DNA of 11,803 nucleotides from Candidatus Aquidulcis sp. (GTDB lineage Bacteria; Chloroflexota; Anaerolineae; Anaerolineales; E44-bin32): NCBI GenBank assembly GCA_020723365.1, contig DYJB01000079.1, positions 1 to 11,803 on the forward strand, read 5' to 3'. The position numbers and the translations under genes are program-made. Shown piece by piece: positions 1 to 6,595 of the stretch. Each line of letters opens with the position of its first letter. Positions within the stretch are counted from its first letter, which is position 1. The notes beneath the pieces are model-generated. The model was not told the DNA's origin, did not search any database, and saw only the letters and a program-made list of their open reading frames with translations.

Positions 1-2
1 GT

Positions 3-389
3 TCCAACCCTGCTTTCAGGGCCTCTTTCCGTCGCCCGATCTTGGCCGAACTGGCGTCCACTCTCTTGGTGTTAACCGGTGCCTACCCTGTCGTGCTGGT
101 CGGGCTTCAGCGCGTGGTTGGACCGTGGCTGGGCCCCTTCAATCCCGACTTCACCTACCCTCCGCTTTGGGGTGCCCTTGCCTTGGGGACTCTGGCCGGC
201 GCCTTGGTCACTTACCCCTATCACCTGTGGATGACTCGGCGCGGCGTGATCCGTTGGGGGATGGGCGCAACGGGAGAAGCGGCGCCGGCTCGGCCGATGG
301 CATGGTATGTCCAGCTGCCCCTTGCGCTGGCGGCTCTTGGACTGATGGTCGCTGCCGTGCTCCTGGCCACCAGCCTGCCGCCCGGGTAG
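3..389 (+). CDS. C-terminal part of a membrane protein, DUF4396-like (5' truncated by window)
   Basis: The frame is open to the left edge of the window, so this is the last 128 residues of a longer protein. An internal TTG at 42 is the only start-like codon near the edge and has no convincing ribosome binding site. Three hydrophobic helices are visible: roughly residues 17-36, 52-76 and 100-122 of the visible part. The second ends in TYPYHLWMTRRGV, which resembles the 'YP-x-N-x-W-L-x-RRG' signature I associate with DUF4396 membrane proteins. That link is from memory and moderate at best. The protein sits in the cytoplasmic membrane; no function is known to me. It ends 51 bases before the methyltransferase on the same strand and could share its transcript. 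An unrelated small permease subunit remains possible. Confidence 0.6.
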   Translation, partial: SNPAFRASFRRPILAELASTLLVLTGAYPVVLVGLQRVVGPWLGPFNPDFTYPPLWGALALGTLAGALVTYPYHLWMTRRGVIRWGMGATGEAAPARPMAWYVQLPLALAALGLMVAAVLLATSLPPG

Positions 390-426
390 CGACGCGACCG
401 TGGCCGAGCGCGATCCGACTCGATCC

Positions 427-433
427 GAGGAGG
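427..433 (+). promoter_or_regulatory. Ribosome binding site deciding the methyltransferase start
   Basis: GAGGAGG lies 7 bases before the ATG at 441 but only 1 base before the in-frame GTG at 435. The spacing favours ATG 441 as the true start. Confidence 0.8.
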
Positions 434-440
434 TGTGGCG

Positions 441-1223
441 ATGACGTCCCCATCGCTTCCCGTCACCGAGAGCTCGTACCTCGACATCCAGGGGGCCCTC
501 GGCATCACCAAGCACAACGGCGGCCTTTCCGCCACCCTGGAGATCCTTCGCCTGTGCCGGGTCGCCGACGCACAGGAAGTGCTCTACGTCGGCTCCGGTA
601 TCGGCGTCGGCCCGTGCGTCATCGCCGGCCGCTCCAGGGCGCACGTGGTGGCGCTCGACATCTCCGAGCGGATGCTCGACTGGACCCGCCAGCGCGCCCA
701 GGAGGAAGGCCTGGGAGATCGCATCGAGACGCGGCAGGGCGATGTCCTCTCCCTGCCCTTCGAGGCCGATCGCTTCGAAGCCGTCCTGGTCGAATCCGTC
801 CTGGCCTTCGTCCAGGACAAAGCGCGCGCCATTCGGGAATGCGTGCGCGTCACCCGCCCCGGTGGCTATGTCGGCATGAATGAGACCGTCTGGCTCCTCC
901 GCCCACCGGCTGCCAAAGTCCTGGAGCAGGCGACGGCGCTCGGGGCCTACATCCTCACGGCCGACGAATGGCAGGGGCTGTGGGCCGCCTCAGGGCTGGT
1001 GGACCGCACGTCCGAGGTGGCGTCGATCGGCCTGCGCGACGAGGTCCTCAGCCGCATCCAGTGGGTGGGGTGGCGCTGGGCGCTGCGAGCTTACGGCCGG
1101 TTGATCCGGCTTCTGCGCGAGCACCCCGAATCGCGTCAGGCCATCCGGGACCAGTTCCGGGCGCCGTCAGGCGTCGTGCGCCTGATGGGCTTTGCCCTGA
1201 TGACGGGACGCAAGCCCATTTAG
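441..1223 (+). CDS. Class I SAM-dependent methyltransferase
   Basis: A 260-residue soluble protein with a Rossmann-type methyltransferase core. SAM motif I is VLYVGSGIGVGP (residues 47-58). The acidic residue that holds the SAM ribose is D73 in ALDIS. The QGDVLSLPF stretch (99-107) is the usual motif around the adenine-binding acidic residue, and RPGG (139-142) is the post-III loop. These features place it in the Methyltransf_11/25 group acting on small molecules or lipids; the substrate cannot be read. The N-terminal part (YLDIQGALGITKHNGG, residues 13-28) and the C-terminal Trp/Arg-rich helical part (about 200-245) lie outside the core and probably form the substrate lid. The start at ATG 441 follows a GAGGAGG site at 7 bases. 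It lies between a membrane protein and a small peptide plus lipoprotein genes; no pathway is evident from them. Confidence 0.88.
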   Translation: MTSPSLPVTESSYLDIQGALGITKHNGGLSATLEILRLCRVADAQEVLYVGSGIGVGPCVIAGRSRAHVVALDISERMLDWTRQRAQEEGLGDRIETRQGDVLSLPFEADRFEAVLVESVLAFVQDKARAIRECVRVTRPGGYVGMNETVWLLRPPAAKVLEQATALGAYILTADEWQGLWAASGLVDRTSEVASIGLRDEVLSRIQWVGWRWALRAYGRLIRLLREHPESRQAIRDQFRAPSGVVRLMGFALMTGRKPI

Positions 1224-1288
1224 CGGGGTGGGGCCAGCCGGTCAAGGAGACGCGAGGGCAATCGCCCAGACTGGAGGATTCCCTAACT

Positions 1289-1309
1289 TGGGGGATGACG
1301 TCTCCCCCA
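1289..1309 (+). other. Hairpin in the gap after the methyltransferase gene
   Basis: A 7-bp perfect stem (TGGGGGA / TCCCCCA) encloses the loop TGACGTC. It has no following T-run, so it is not a classical intrinsic terminator. It lies 66 bases after the methyltransferase stop and 68 bases before the next small gene. It may protect or attenuate mRNA, or may be chance in G/C-rich DNA. Confidence 0.3.
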
Positions 1310-1376
1310 CCCCGGCGGCATGCTGGGGACGGCGCGCGGGATCGCGACGACCCGGCGCCGGCAACAGGAGGTTCGC

Positions 1377-1487
1377 ATGATCGAGTGGACACGCAAGCCC
1401 ATGATCCTGGCCGGGCTGGCTCTGCTTGCGGCTACCAGCCTGCTGCTGCTGTTCGGGCGCGGCGGCAGGGACCTGCGGCTCGCCTAG
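1377..1487 (+). CDS. Small single-helix membrane peptide (36 aa)
   Basis: This short gene starts at an ATG 5 bases after a perfect AGGAGG (1366-1371), as strong a ribosome binding site as any in the window. The product has a basic/amphipathic start (MIEWTRKP), one hydrophobic helix at about residues 9-26 (Ile-Leu-Ala-Gly...Leu-Leu-Leu-Leu-Phe), and a charged tail (GRGGRDLRLA). That fits a small inner-membrane peptide with a short basic tail, or an uncleaved signal-like peptide. I do not recognise a family. It has no Cys, so it is not a lipoprotein. It lies 153 bases after the methyltransferase and 78 bases before the first DUF333 lipoprotein, all on the same strand. The case for it rests on the RBS and composition; no conservation data were available. 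Confidence 0.55.
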   Translation: MIEWTRKPMILAGLALLAATSLLLLFGRGGRDLRLA

Positions 1488-1565
1488 TCGGCGGGAACCG
1501 TCACAATGCGCCTGGCGTCTGAACGCCGGCGGCATTTCGCCATCCAAACCACAGGAGACCACGCA

Positions 1566-2318
1566 ATGCCAACGCTATCCCGATCCGTTCTCGCGGCCTT
1601 GATGATTGCACTCGGCCTGACCTCCTGCTCCCTCACGCAGCAGCCGACCCCCGTCCCGGCTCAGGCCGGGCTGGCCAACCCTGCCTCGGTCTTCTGCGAG
1701 GGACAGGGCGGCAGGCTTGAGATCCGCACGGACAGCACAGGCGGCCAGACCGGCTACTGCGTTTTCGCCGACGGCAGCGAGTGTGAGGAATGGGCCTTCT
1801 TCCGCAATGAGTGCCGGCCGGGCTACGTGGCGACGCGGGAGGCGGCACCCACCGCCGCCTCGGTCGTCGAACCGGGCGCTTCTGCGCCGGAAGGTTGGGA
1901 GGTCTACACCGACCCCACCCTCGGCTACTCGTTCTTCTACCCCACGGGAAGCACCCTTCAGACAGACGCGCAGGACCGCTACCTGTCCGTCATCGGCCCG
2001 GTGGAGAACAACGAGCACTGGCCATGGTTCAAAATCGCCCATCCCGACGAGCCGGACTATCACCCTCCGGCAGACGCCGTCCTGCAGACCTGGCTGGCGG
2101 AGCACTATCGGCTGCCGGGACAGGTGATGGGCACGCGCACGATCGCCGGAGAGACCGCCATCCACACGCGCATCGACAACGGCCCACAGGCCTACGACGA
2201 TGACCGGTTCTACTTCGTGCATGCCGGGCAGGTGTACGAGATCGTGGTGATGCACGCGGGCAAGGAGGATTGGAGCGTATACGACGTGTTCCTGGATAGC
2301 TTCGCATTCCAGAAGTAG
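1566..2318 (+). CDS. DUF333-domain lipoprotein (paralogue 1)
   Basis: A 250-residue exported lipoprotein. The N-terminus is a lipoprotein signal peptide with a hydrophobic core and the lipobox LTSC, Cys21 being the lipidated residue. Residues 38-83 form a DUF333 module (NPASVFCEGQGG ... GYCVFADGSECEEW ... NEC) with cysteines C44, C65, C73 and C83, probably two disulfides. DUF333 is found in putative haemolysin-type and YoaF-like lipoproteins; its activity is unknown. A Thr/Ala/Pro linker (about 84-109) leads to a C-terminal domain (110-250) beginning GWEVYTDPTLGYSFFYP, a pattern I associate with PsbP-like or similar alpha/beta lipoprotein domains; this is a weak inference. ATG 1566 was preferred over upstream starts because AGGAG (1553-1557) lies 8 bases before it and the signal peptide begins there. 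A paralogue follows directly. Confidence 0.88.
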   Translation: MPTLSRSVLAALMIALGLTSCSLTQQPTPVPAQAGLANPASVFCEGQGGRLEIRTDSTGGQTGYCVFADGSECEEWAFFRNECRPGYVATREAAPTAASVVEPGASAPEGWEVYTDPTLGYSFFYPTGSTLQTDAQDRYLSVIGPVENNEHWPWFKIAHPDEPDYHPPADAVLQTWLAEHYRLPGQVMGTRTIAGETAIHTRIDNGPQAYDDDRFYFVHAGQVYEIVVMHAGKEDWSVYDVFLDSFAFQK

Positions 2319-2369
2319 CGGCGCACGCGCGAGCCTGCGTCTGGCATCCCAGCCAAAGGAGCGGATCCC

Positions 2370-3116
2370 ATGCGGCTTGTCACTCCACCCTCCCTGGCCC
2401 TGGTCCTTGTTGCCGGCGCGATGGCAGCCTGCGGACCGGCACAGGAAGGTCCCACCATCCCAACGCAGGCGGGGCTTCCCAACCCGGCATCCGTCTATTG
2501 TGAGGGCCAAGGCGGAAGGGTTGATGTCCGCCAGGATGCCTCAGGAGCTCAGACCGGTTACTGCGTCTTCGCTGACGGGAGTGAGTGCGAGGAGTGGGCG
2601 CTCTTCCGAAACGAGTGCCAGCCCGCCCGGGTCGCCACGCAGGCCGCCGCACCCACGTCAGCGCCGGCCATCGATCCGGCTTCCCCTCCGCCCGCAGGCT
2701 GGGAGGTCTACACCCATCCAAACCTCGGGTACTCGTTCTATGTACCGGTGGGGGGTGAGATCGAGACCGACGAGATTGACCGCTCCATCTCCTACGTCGG
2801 ACCGCTGGCGGGGGATGGACATTGGCCTTTGTTTGGCATCGCCCACCCCAATCTGGACGACTACCATCCGCCGCAAGACGCCGATCTGCAAACCTGGCTG
2901 GTGGAGCACAACCGGCTGCCCGGGAGAGTGGTCGGCACGCGCTTCATCGCCGGCGAGGCCGCCATCCATACGCGCAATGACAACGGCCCGCAGGCGTGCG
3001 ACGACGACCGCTACTACTTCGTTCACGCCGGGCAGGTCTACGAGATCACCGTCATGCACACCGCCGAGGAAGACTGGTCGGTGTACGACGTCTTCCTGGA
3101 CAGCTTCCGCTTCTAG
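2370..3116 (+). CDS. DUF333-domain lipoprotein (paralogue 2)
   Basis: A 248-residue lipoprotein and tandem duplicate of the preceding gene. A gapless hand alignment from residue 38 to 248 gives 146 identities in 211 positions (about 69%). Signal peptides and linkers have diverged, but the lipobox Cys (C21, here MAAC) keeps its position. The four DUF333 cysteines (C44, C65, C73, C83) and the C-terminal domain core are conserved, including HWP-x-F-x-IAHP, DYHPP, IAGE-x-AIHTR and EDWSVYDVFLDSF. One visible oddity is C210, where the sister has Tyr, which leaves an unpaired Cys. The start has AAAGGAG (2355-2361) 8 bases upstream. It lies 51 bases after paralogue 1, so the two are probably co-transcribed and end at the hairpin at 3134-3166. 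The surface role is unknown. Confidence 0.88.
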   Translation: MRLVTPPSLALVLVAGAMAACGPAQEGPTIPTQAGLPNPASVYCEGQGGRVDVRQDASGAQTGYCVFADGSECEEWALFRNECQPARVATQAAAPTSAPAIDPASPPPAGWEVYTHPNLGYSFYVPVGGEIETDEIDRSISYVGPLAGDGHWPLFGIAHPNLDDYHPPQDADLQTWLVEHNRLPGRVVGTRFIAGEAAIHTRNDNGPQACDDDRYYFVHAGQVYEITVMHTAEEDWSVYDVFLDSFRF

Positions 3117-3133
3117 GCAGGCGCCCGGAGAGG

Positions 3134-3166
3134 ATCGAAGCCGGCCTGTGCCAGGCCGGCTTCGAT
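3134..3166. terminator. Convergent hairpin terminator
   Basis: A perfect 15-bp inverted repeat (ATCGAAGCCGGCCTG and its complement) with a TGC loop lies 17 bases after the plus-strand lipoprotein stop and 1 base beyond the stop of the opposing membrane-protein gene. On the plus strand it is followed only by TT, and on the minus strand by no T-run, so its pause and release strength is uncertain. Position between converging genes and stem perfection make a bidirectional terminator the best reading. Confidence 0.7.
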
Positions 3167-3167
3167 T

Positions 3168-3572
3168 TCAGGCCGCCGGCTGTCTTGTCCCCAGGAAAGC
3201 GGCGAGGAGCAGCATAAGCCCGGCGGTGTCGAAGGCAAGGAAGCGCAGGCCGCTGGCCGCCAGCACCGCATGTCCGGGCGGCAGCGAGGCCAGGATCCAG
3301 CTCTCGCCTGCCAGCCCGATCACCTGCTGCGCCAGGACGATGCCGAACAGCGCGCGTTGTCGGAAGGGATCCACGATCACCGGCAGGTAGGTCACGTTCC
3401 ACATCAGGAACAGGATGCCCAGGCCTCTCACCATGGCCGCCCCGGGTGCCCCGCCCAGTTCGAAGGCGCTGGCATAGGCGGCCGGATCGAGCACATAGGG
3501 GATCGCCGCCGAAAGATTGGCGGCCAGCACCAGACCCAGCGCCATCCTGGCCCAGCCCCCACGCTGCCTCAT
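3168..3572 (-). CDS. Four-helix integral membrane protein, function unknown
   Basis: A 134-residue protein with four hydrophobic segments at about residues 10-27, 47-68, 74-98 and 105-127. Polar or charged landmarks include NVTYLPVIVDPFRQR between helices 2 and 3 and GESW in helix 3. No enzyme motif or signal peptide is visible and I do not recognise the family. The ATG at 3572 has a G/A-rich stretch (GAGGGGGAGGG) directly upstream. It is the last gene of the minus-strand run, 55 bases after the ICMT-like gene, and ends beside the shared hairpin. A helper or structural partner of the neighbouring membrane enzymes is possible, but nothing in the sequence shows it. Confidence 0.75.
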   Translation of the reverse strand: MRQRGGWARMALGLVLAANLSAAIPYVLDPAAYASAFELGGAPGAAMVRGLGILFLMWNVTYLPVIVDPFRQRALFGIVLAQQVIGLAGESWILASLPPGHAVLAASGLRFLAFDTAGLMLLLAAFLGTRQPAA

Positions 3573-3627
3573 CCCTCCCCCTCACTCGTCGTGCCCCGCC
3601 GCGACCGCCGCCGGGCGTAGGATGCGA

Positions 3628-4194
3628 TCACCCGGAATCTCCCCCGCGCCTGTGGGGCGCGTGGAGGCGCGGCACCCAGCGCGGCGTATCCTTGCGGTAG
3701 TCGTCGTACGCCGCGCCGAGCCGCCGGCTCGTCGCCGGCTCCTCCACACGGATCACGAAGACATGCATCAGCGCGGCAAAGGCCGCGCCCCCCAGGAGCA
3801 GCGTCGGCGATCCGAGCCAGCCGGCAAGCCCAATGAGGAGAAAGAAGGCGCCCAAGTAGATCGGATTGCGCGTGTGGCGGTAGGGCCCGTGGGCCACCAG
3901 CACCTCCGGCGCGTCGCCGAATCCGCCGGTCGATCGGGCCGTCCGCAGCAAGGCCACCTCGGCCCATGCGATCAGCGTCAGGCCCCCGGCCAACGACACC
4001 GCCCCGGGCGCTCTCAGCGCCGGCGGCAGGGACCAGCCAGCGCTCGAGTCCACAGCCGAGGTGGCGAGCACCAGGACGATCACCAACCCGGAAGCCACGC
4101 AGAGGATGAAGGCCCGCGCGGTCGCGCTGCGCCGCACGGCGGGAGCCTCCGGCCGGGATTGGCGGCCCATGCCGGGGCCGGGCGGGATTCGCAT
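3628..4194 (-). CDS. Isoprenylcysteine/phospholipid methyltransferase-like membrane protein
   Basis: A 188-residue integral membrane protein. The diagnostic motif is HGPYRHTRNPIYLG (residues 102-115), followed by EEP (151-153), a Tyr-rich YDDYRKDTPRWVPR segment, and hydrophobic helices at about 28-46, 65-83, 113-130 and 133-150. This C-terminal arrangement is that of the ICMT/PEMT fold (Pfam ICMT, PEMT), which methylates lipid-like substrates from S-adenosylmethionine at the membrane. Bacterial members lack an assigned prenyl-Cys substrate, so the actual target is open. ATG 4194 was chosen because AAGGA lies 7 bases upstream; an internal ATG at 4170 is the alternative. It is 84 bases downstream of the eight-helix protein gene and may belong to the same transcript. 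It is not visibly connected to cytochrome function. Confidence 0.85.
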   Translation of the reverse strand: MRIPPGPGMGRQSRPEAPAVRRSATARAFILCVASGLVIVLVLATSAVDSSAGWSLPPALRAPGAVSLAGGLTLIAWAEVALLRTARSTGGFGDAPEVLVAHGPYRHTRNPIYLGAFFLLIGLAGWLGSPTLLLGGAAFAALMHVFVIRVEEPATSRRLGAAYDDYRKDTPRWVPRLHAPHRRGGDSG

Positions 4195-4278
4195 CGGCGA
4201 GTCCTTGGATGGGCACCGGCCGCCCCACCTACCACGAGCGGCCCGCTCGCCCCCTCCGATAGGATCCGGCCCCGGGAT

Positions 4279-5190
4279 TCAAGCGGCGGTCTCTTCAGGG
4301 CCCAGCAGCACAAACAAACCCAGCGATCCCATGTTGGCGAACAGCAGCGGCGCCAGGAAGGGCGCGCCGCGGATGAAGCGCTCCAGCAGGAAGCTCCCCG
4401 AGGCGGTCAGGTCGTCGAGAACATGCAGCACGGCGCCGATGATCCCCACGGCGATCATCAACAGCATAGTACCGGTATACAGGATCAGATCCGCTCGCCG
4501 GCGGTTCTCGATCGCCCCGAGGGTCCCGGCGATGACCGTGGCGAACACGCCCACGCCCGTCGGCAGCCACAGCCACGGGTTCACGAAGCCGGTGCGGGCG
4601 TGATCGAGCACGCTGCTGATCACCGTCGCCAGGCTCCCCATGCTGACCATGAAGAAATACGCCTGCGTCTTGCTGTACGGCAGCGCCATCGTGCAGCGCC
4701 GGCTGAGGCGCAGGATCCCACTGTCCGGCGGCTCCTCGACCCATGCCGCGCTCAGCCCCAGCAGCCCGGTCAGCGAGAACGTCAGCGGGCCGAGGATCGG
4801 CGGCGCCCACACAAGCAGGTCGACCGAGACCTGCTCGCCGGGGACAGCGTTGGGCAGGAGGGCGCGGCGCAGGTGGAAGTAGGCGCCGAGCAATCCGACG
4901 ACGATGCTGGCCAGCAGCACCGTGCTGGCGGTGGCCGAGGCCAGCGGGCGGCGGCGCAGGGAGATCAGTCCGGCCGCCAGCAGCAGCACGGCCGCTACCG
5001 GCCCGAAGATGATCGGGATCCATTCGTAGGGACGGATCGTTCCGCTGATGCTGTGCGCCAGGTAGGTGTCGATCCCCAGGAACAGCAGGTTGACGGCTGC
5101 CATCAGCAACATCATCTGGTCACGCGTAATCGGCAGCAGGCGACGGCGCACCCGCTCCAGCGCCGGGGAGAGCTCCGCCAGCAGCGTCAT
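4279..5190 (-). CDS. Eight-helix membrane protein with internal 4+4 duplication, partner of octaheme cytochrome
   Basis: A 303-residue integral membrane protein with about eight transmembrane helices and no signal peptide. The two halves match: LAHSISG...RPYEWIP (44-59) corresponds to LDHARTG...NPWLWLP (195-210), and GPLTFSLTGLLGL (134-146) to APLLFANMGSLGL (280-292). Histidines H46/H197 and H106/H256 are equivalent pairs near helix ends, which is compatible with haem b or metal binding, but this is inference. I do not recognise a named family. The gene starts 2 bases after the cytochrome stop, with GGGGGAG 5 bases before ATG 5190; a GTG at 5196 overlapping that stop is the alternative start. 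The tight coupling suggests that both proteins form one complex, with this one a possible quinone-side membrane subunit. NrfD-like or other quinol-interacting proteins are the nearest functional analogy, without sequence proof. Confidence 0.82.
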   Translation of the reverse strand: MTLLAELSPALERVRRRLLPITRDQMMLLMAAVNLLFLGIDTYLAHSISGTIRPYEWIPIIFGPVAAVLLLAAGLISLRRRPLASATASTVLLASIVVGLLGAYFHLRRALLPNAVPGEQVSVDLLVWAPPILGPLTFSLTGLLGLSAAWVEEPPDSGILRLSRRCTMALPYSKTQAYFFMVSMGSLATVISSVLDHARTGFVNPWLWLPTGVGVFATVIAGTLGAIENRRRADLILYTGTMLLMIAVGIIGAVLHVLDDLTASGSFLLERFIRGAPFLAPLLFANMGSLGLFVLLGPEETAA

Positions 5191-5192
5191 GG

Positions 5193-6482
5193 TCACTCCC
5201 CCGCCGCGGCGGCCTCCAGCTTCTCGGCGGCCATCACTTTCAACTCACTCAGATCCTTGAGCAGCTCGTAGATGCCGTGCCACTGGGTGTAGTCCGGCCC
5301 CTGCATCCAGGTGCCGAATTTGGCCGTCCTCCCCCAGTGGTGCCAGAGATCGAAGTAGACGAAGTCGATCGGCTCGTCGAAGGGCTCGGCGGTCAGCAGG
5401 CCCTGCTGCTTGAGCGGCTCCATGACGGCGTCACTCTCGCGCACGCGTTCGTTCACCGCCTCGACGGCGGCGTCGGCGGCGGCGTAGAACTCCTCCAGGA
5501 AGGCCTCGTTGTGGCACTCGCGGCACACACCCTGCATGCGGATCAGGTTGTCCTGCCAGGACGGGCGCCGCTGGCTGATGGGCGCAAACAGATACCAGGT
5601 CAGGCGGTCGCCGACGTCATGCGTCGTACCGGCCGTGCCGAAGCCGCTCATGTGGCAGATGGCGCAGGTGGCCGCCGGGAAGTCCTCGACCGTCAGCGTC
5701 CCGGCCTCGGCCTCCCAGTTCCAGCGGTCGCCGCCCGTGGCGTAGGCGATGCCGTGCGGCGACTCCTGGTAGATCTCCCACTGCGGGTGATCGGGGCCGA
5801 TATGGCAGGCGTTGCACGTCTCGGGCTTGCGCGCCTGCTCCAGGCTGAACTCGTGCCGCAGGTGGCACTTCTGGCACTGCCCGACGGAGCCATCCGCCGC
5901 CGGCTTGCCGATGTTGTGGCAATCCTCGCAGGCGAAGCGCGTGATGGCCGGGCCCTCGATGGCGTACAGGGCATGGCGCATCTTGTCGGGCGCGAACGAA
6001 CCTTCGGGGATCGCCTGGTACTGGGCGCGCTGAGCTTCGGTGAGCGGCTCGATGCCGACGACAGCCACGTAGGCCGGCAGCGAGTGACGGCTGGCGTTGT
6101 ACTGCGCCACCTCCTGCCCGTGGCAGCGCTGGCACATGGCCGTGCTGGGCGAGCCCAGCACGTAGGTGCCCTCGTGTTCCACCGCCCCCGCGTAGCCGCG
6201 GCGCACCTCGTGGCAGTCGCGGCACACGACCTTGGCCGCCGCCATCGAGCTCACGCCGTACTGCTCGACGATTCCCGGCGTCGATTGGCGGTGGCAGGCG
6301 ACGCATTCGTCGCTGCTGCCAGCCAGAGCATTCGTCCGGGCTGCCATCGTCGACGCCGTCGCCGTGGAGCGCGCCACGGCCTGGGCGATCAGGATCAGCC
6401 CCAGCACGATGATCACCGCCACCAATCCGGCAATCAGCAGGCGCGCCGAACGCAGGCGGTCTCCGCTCTCCGTTTCCGTCAT
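5193..6482 (-). CDS. Membrane-anchored octaheme cytochrome c, hydroxylamine oxidoreductase (HAO) family
   Basis: A 429-residue cytochrome with exactly eight CXXCH haem sites starting at residues 60, 87, 117, 185, 203, 223, 273 and 320. An N-terminal hydrophobic segment (about 14-36) looks like an uncleaved anchor, so the haem domain should sit outside the membrane. Family signatures include CVACHRQSTPGIVEQY, a CXXCH followed by ASRHS (130-134), GPDHPQWEIYQESPHG (229-244), and the C-terminal DLWHHWGR with GPDYTQWHG (395-403). This pattern is that of HAO and reductive octahaem relatives, which convert hydroxylamine, nitrite, NO or hydrazine. Oxidative members cross-link a C-terminal tyrosine to haem 4; Y398 is a candidate position, not proven. 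M80 stands where many relatives have SxH. ATG 6482 has GGGAGGA 5 bases upstream. A partner membrane gene follows immediately. Confidence 0.93.
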   Translation of the reverse strand: MTETESGDRLRSARLLIAGLVAVIIVLGLILIAQAVARSTATASTMAARTNALAGSSDECVACHRQSTPGIVEQYGVSSMAAAKVVCRDCHEVRRGYAGAVEHEGTYVLGSPSTAMCQRCHGQEVAQYNASRHSLPAYVAVVGIEPLTEAQRAQYQAIPEGSFAPDKMRHALYAIEGPAITRFACEDCHNIGKPAADGSVGQCQKCHLRHEFSLEQARKPETCNACHIGPDHPQWEIYQESPHGIAYATGGDRWNWEAEAGTLTVEDFPAATCAICHMSGFGTAGTTHDVGDRLTWYLFAPISQRRPSWQDNLIRMQGVCRECHNEAFLEEFYAAADAAVEAVNERVRESDAVMEPLKQQGLLTAEPFDEPIDFVYFDLWHHWGRTAKFGTWMQGPDYTQWHGIYELLKDLSELKVMAAEKLEAAAAGE

Positions 6483-6530
6483 GCCGATCCTCCCGGCTTG
6501 CAGGGCTGCACCCCGTAGTCTGGACCACGC

Positions 6531-6542
6531 ATGGTATAGCAC
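6531..6542 (-). promoter_or_regulatory. Extended -10-like element before the cytochrome gene
   Basis: On the minus strand this reads GTGCTATACCAT, a TGn-TATACC extended -10 shape about 48 bases before the cytochrome ATG. The -35 region is weak (TTTCCC at 18 bases). Similar words occur at 7090-7101 and 7188-7199. It suggests that the cytochrome can be transcribed independently of the DCC gene upstream. Confidence 0.35.
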
Positions 6543-6595
6543 GGACTCGGTCTACAGGGAAAGGGCCACCGGCACGGCCGGCGAAGGGAGCTGAG

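Noticed and set aside
435..440. GTG start for the methyltransferase
   Set aside because: It is only 1 base from the GAGGAGG site; ATG 441 has the proper 7-base spacing.
1288..1380. TTG-started 30-codon frame ending over the small peptide's ATG
   Set aside because: A GGAGG lies upstream and the stop overlaps the next ATG, which hints at coupling. The product is Arg/Gly/Pro-rich and the region forms a hairpin, so there is too little to support a gene.
3569..4228. Alternative minus-strand frame over the ICMT-like gene (219 codons)
   Set aside because: It overlaps the frame carrying the HGPYRHTRNPIYLG motif and clear hydrophobic helices. Its own product is Arg/Gly/Ala-rich.
3517..5271. Plus-strand open frame of 584 codons
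   Set aside because: It lies opposite three motif-bearing minus-strand membrane genes. Its product is Gln/Arg/His/Gly-rich without domains, as expected of a shadow frame in G/C-rich DNA.
5277..6518. Plus-strand open frame of 413 codons
   Set aside because: It is antisense to the octaheme cytochrome, whose eight CXXCH motifs and RBS are unambiguous. The frame product has no motif.
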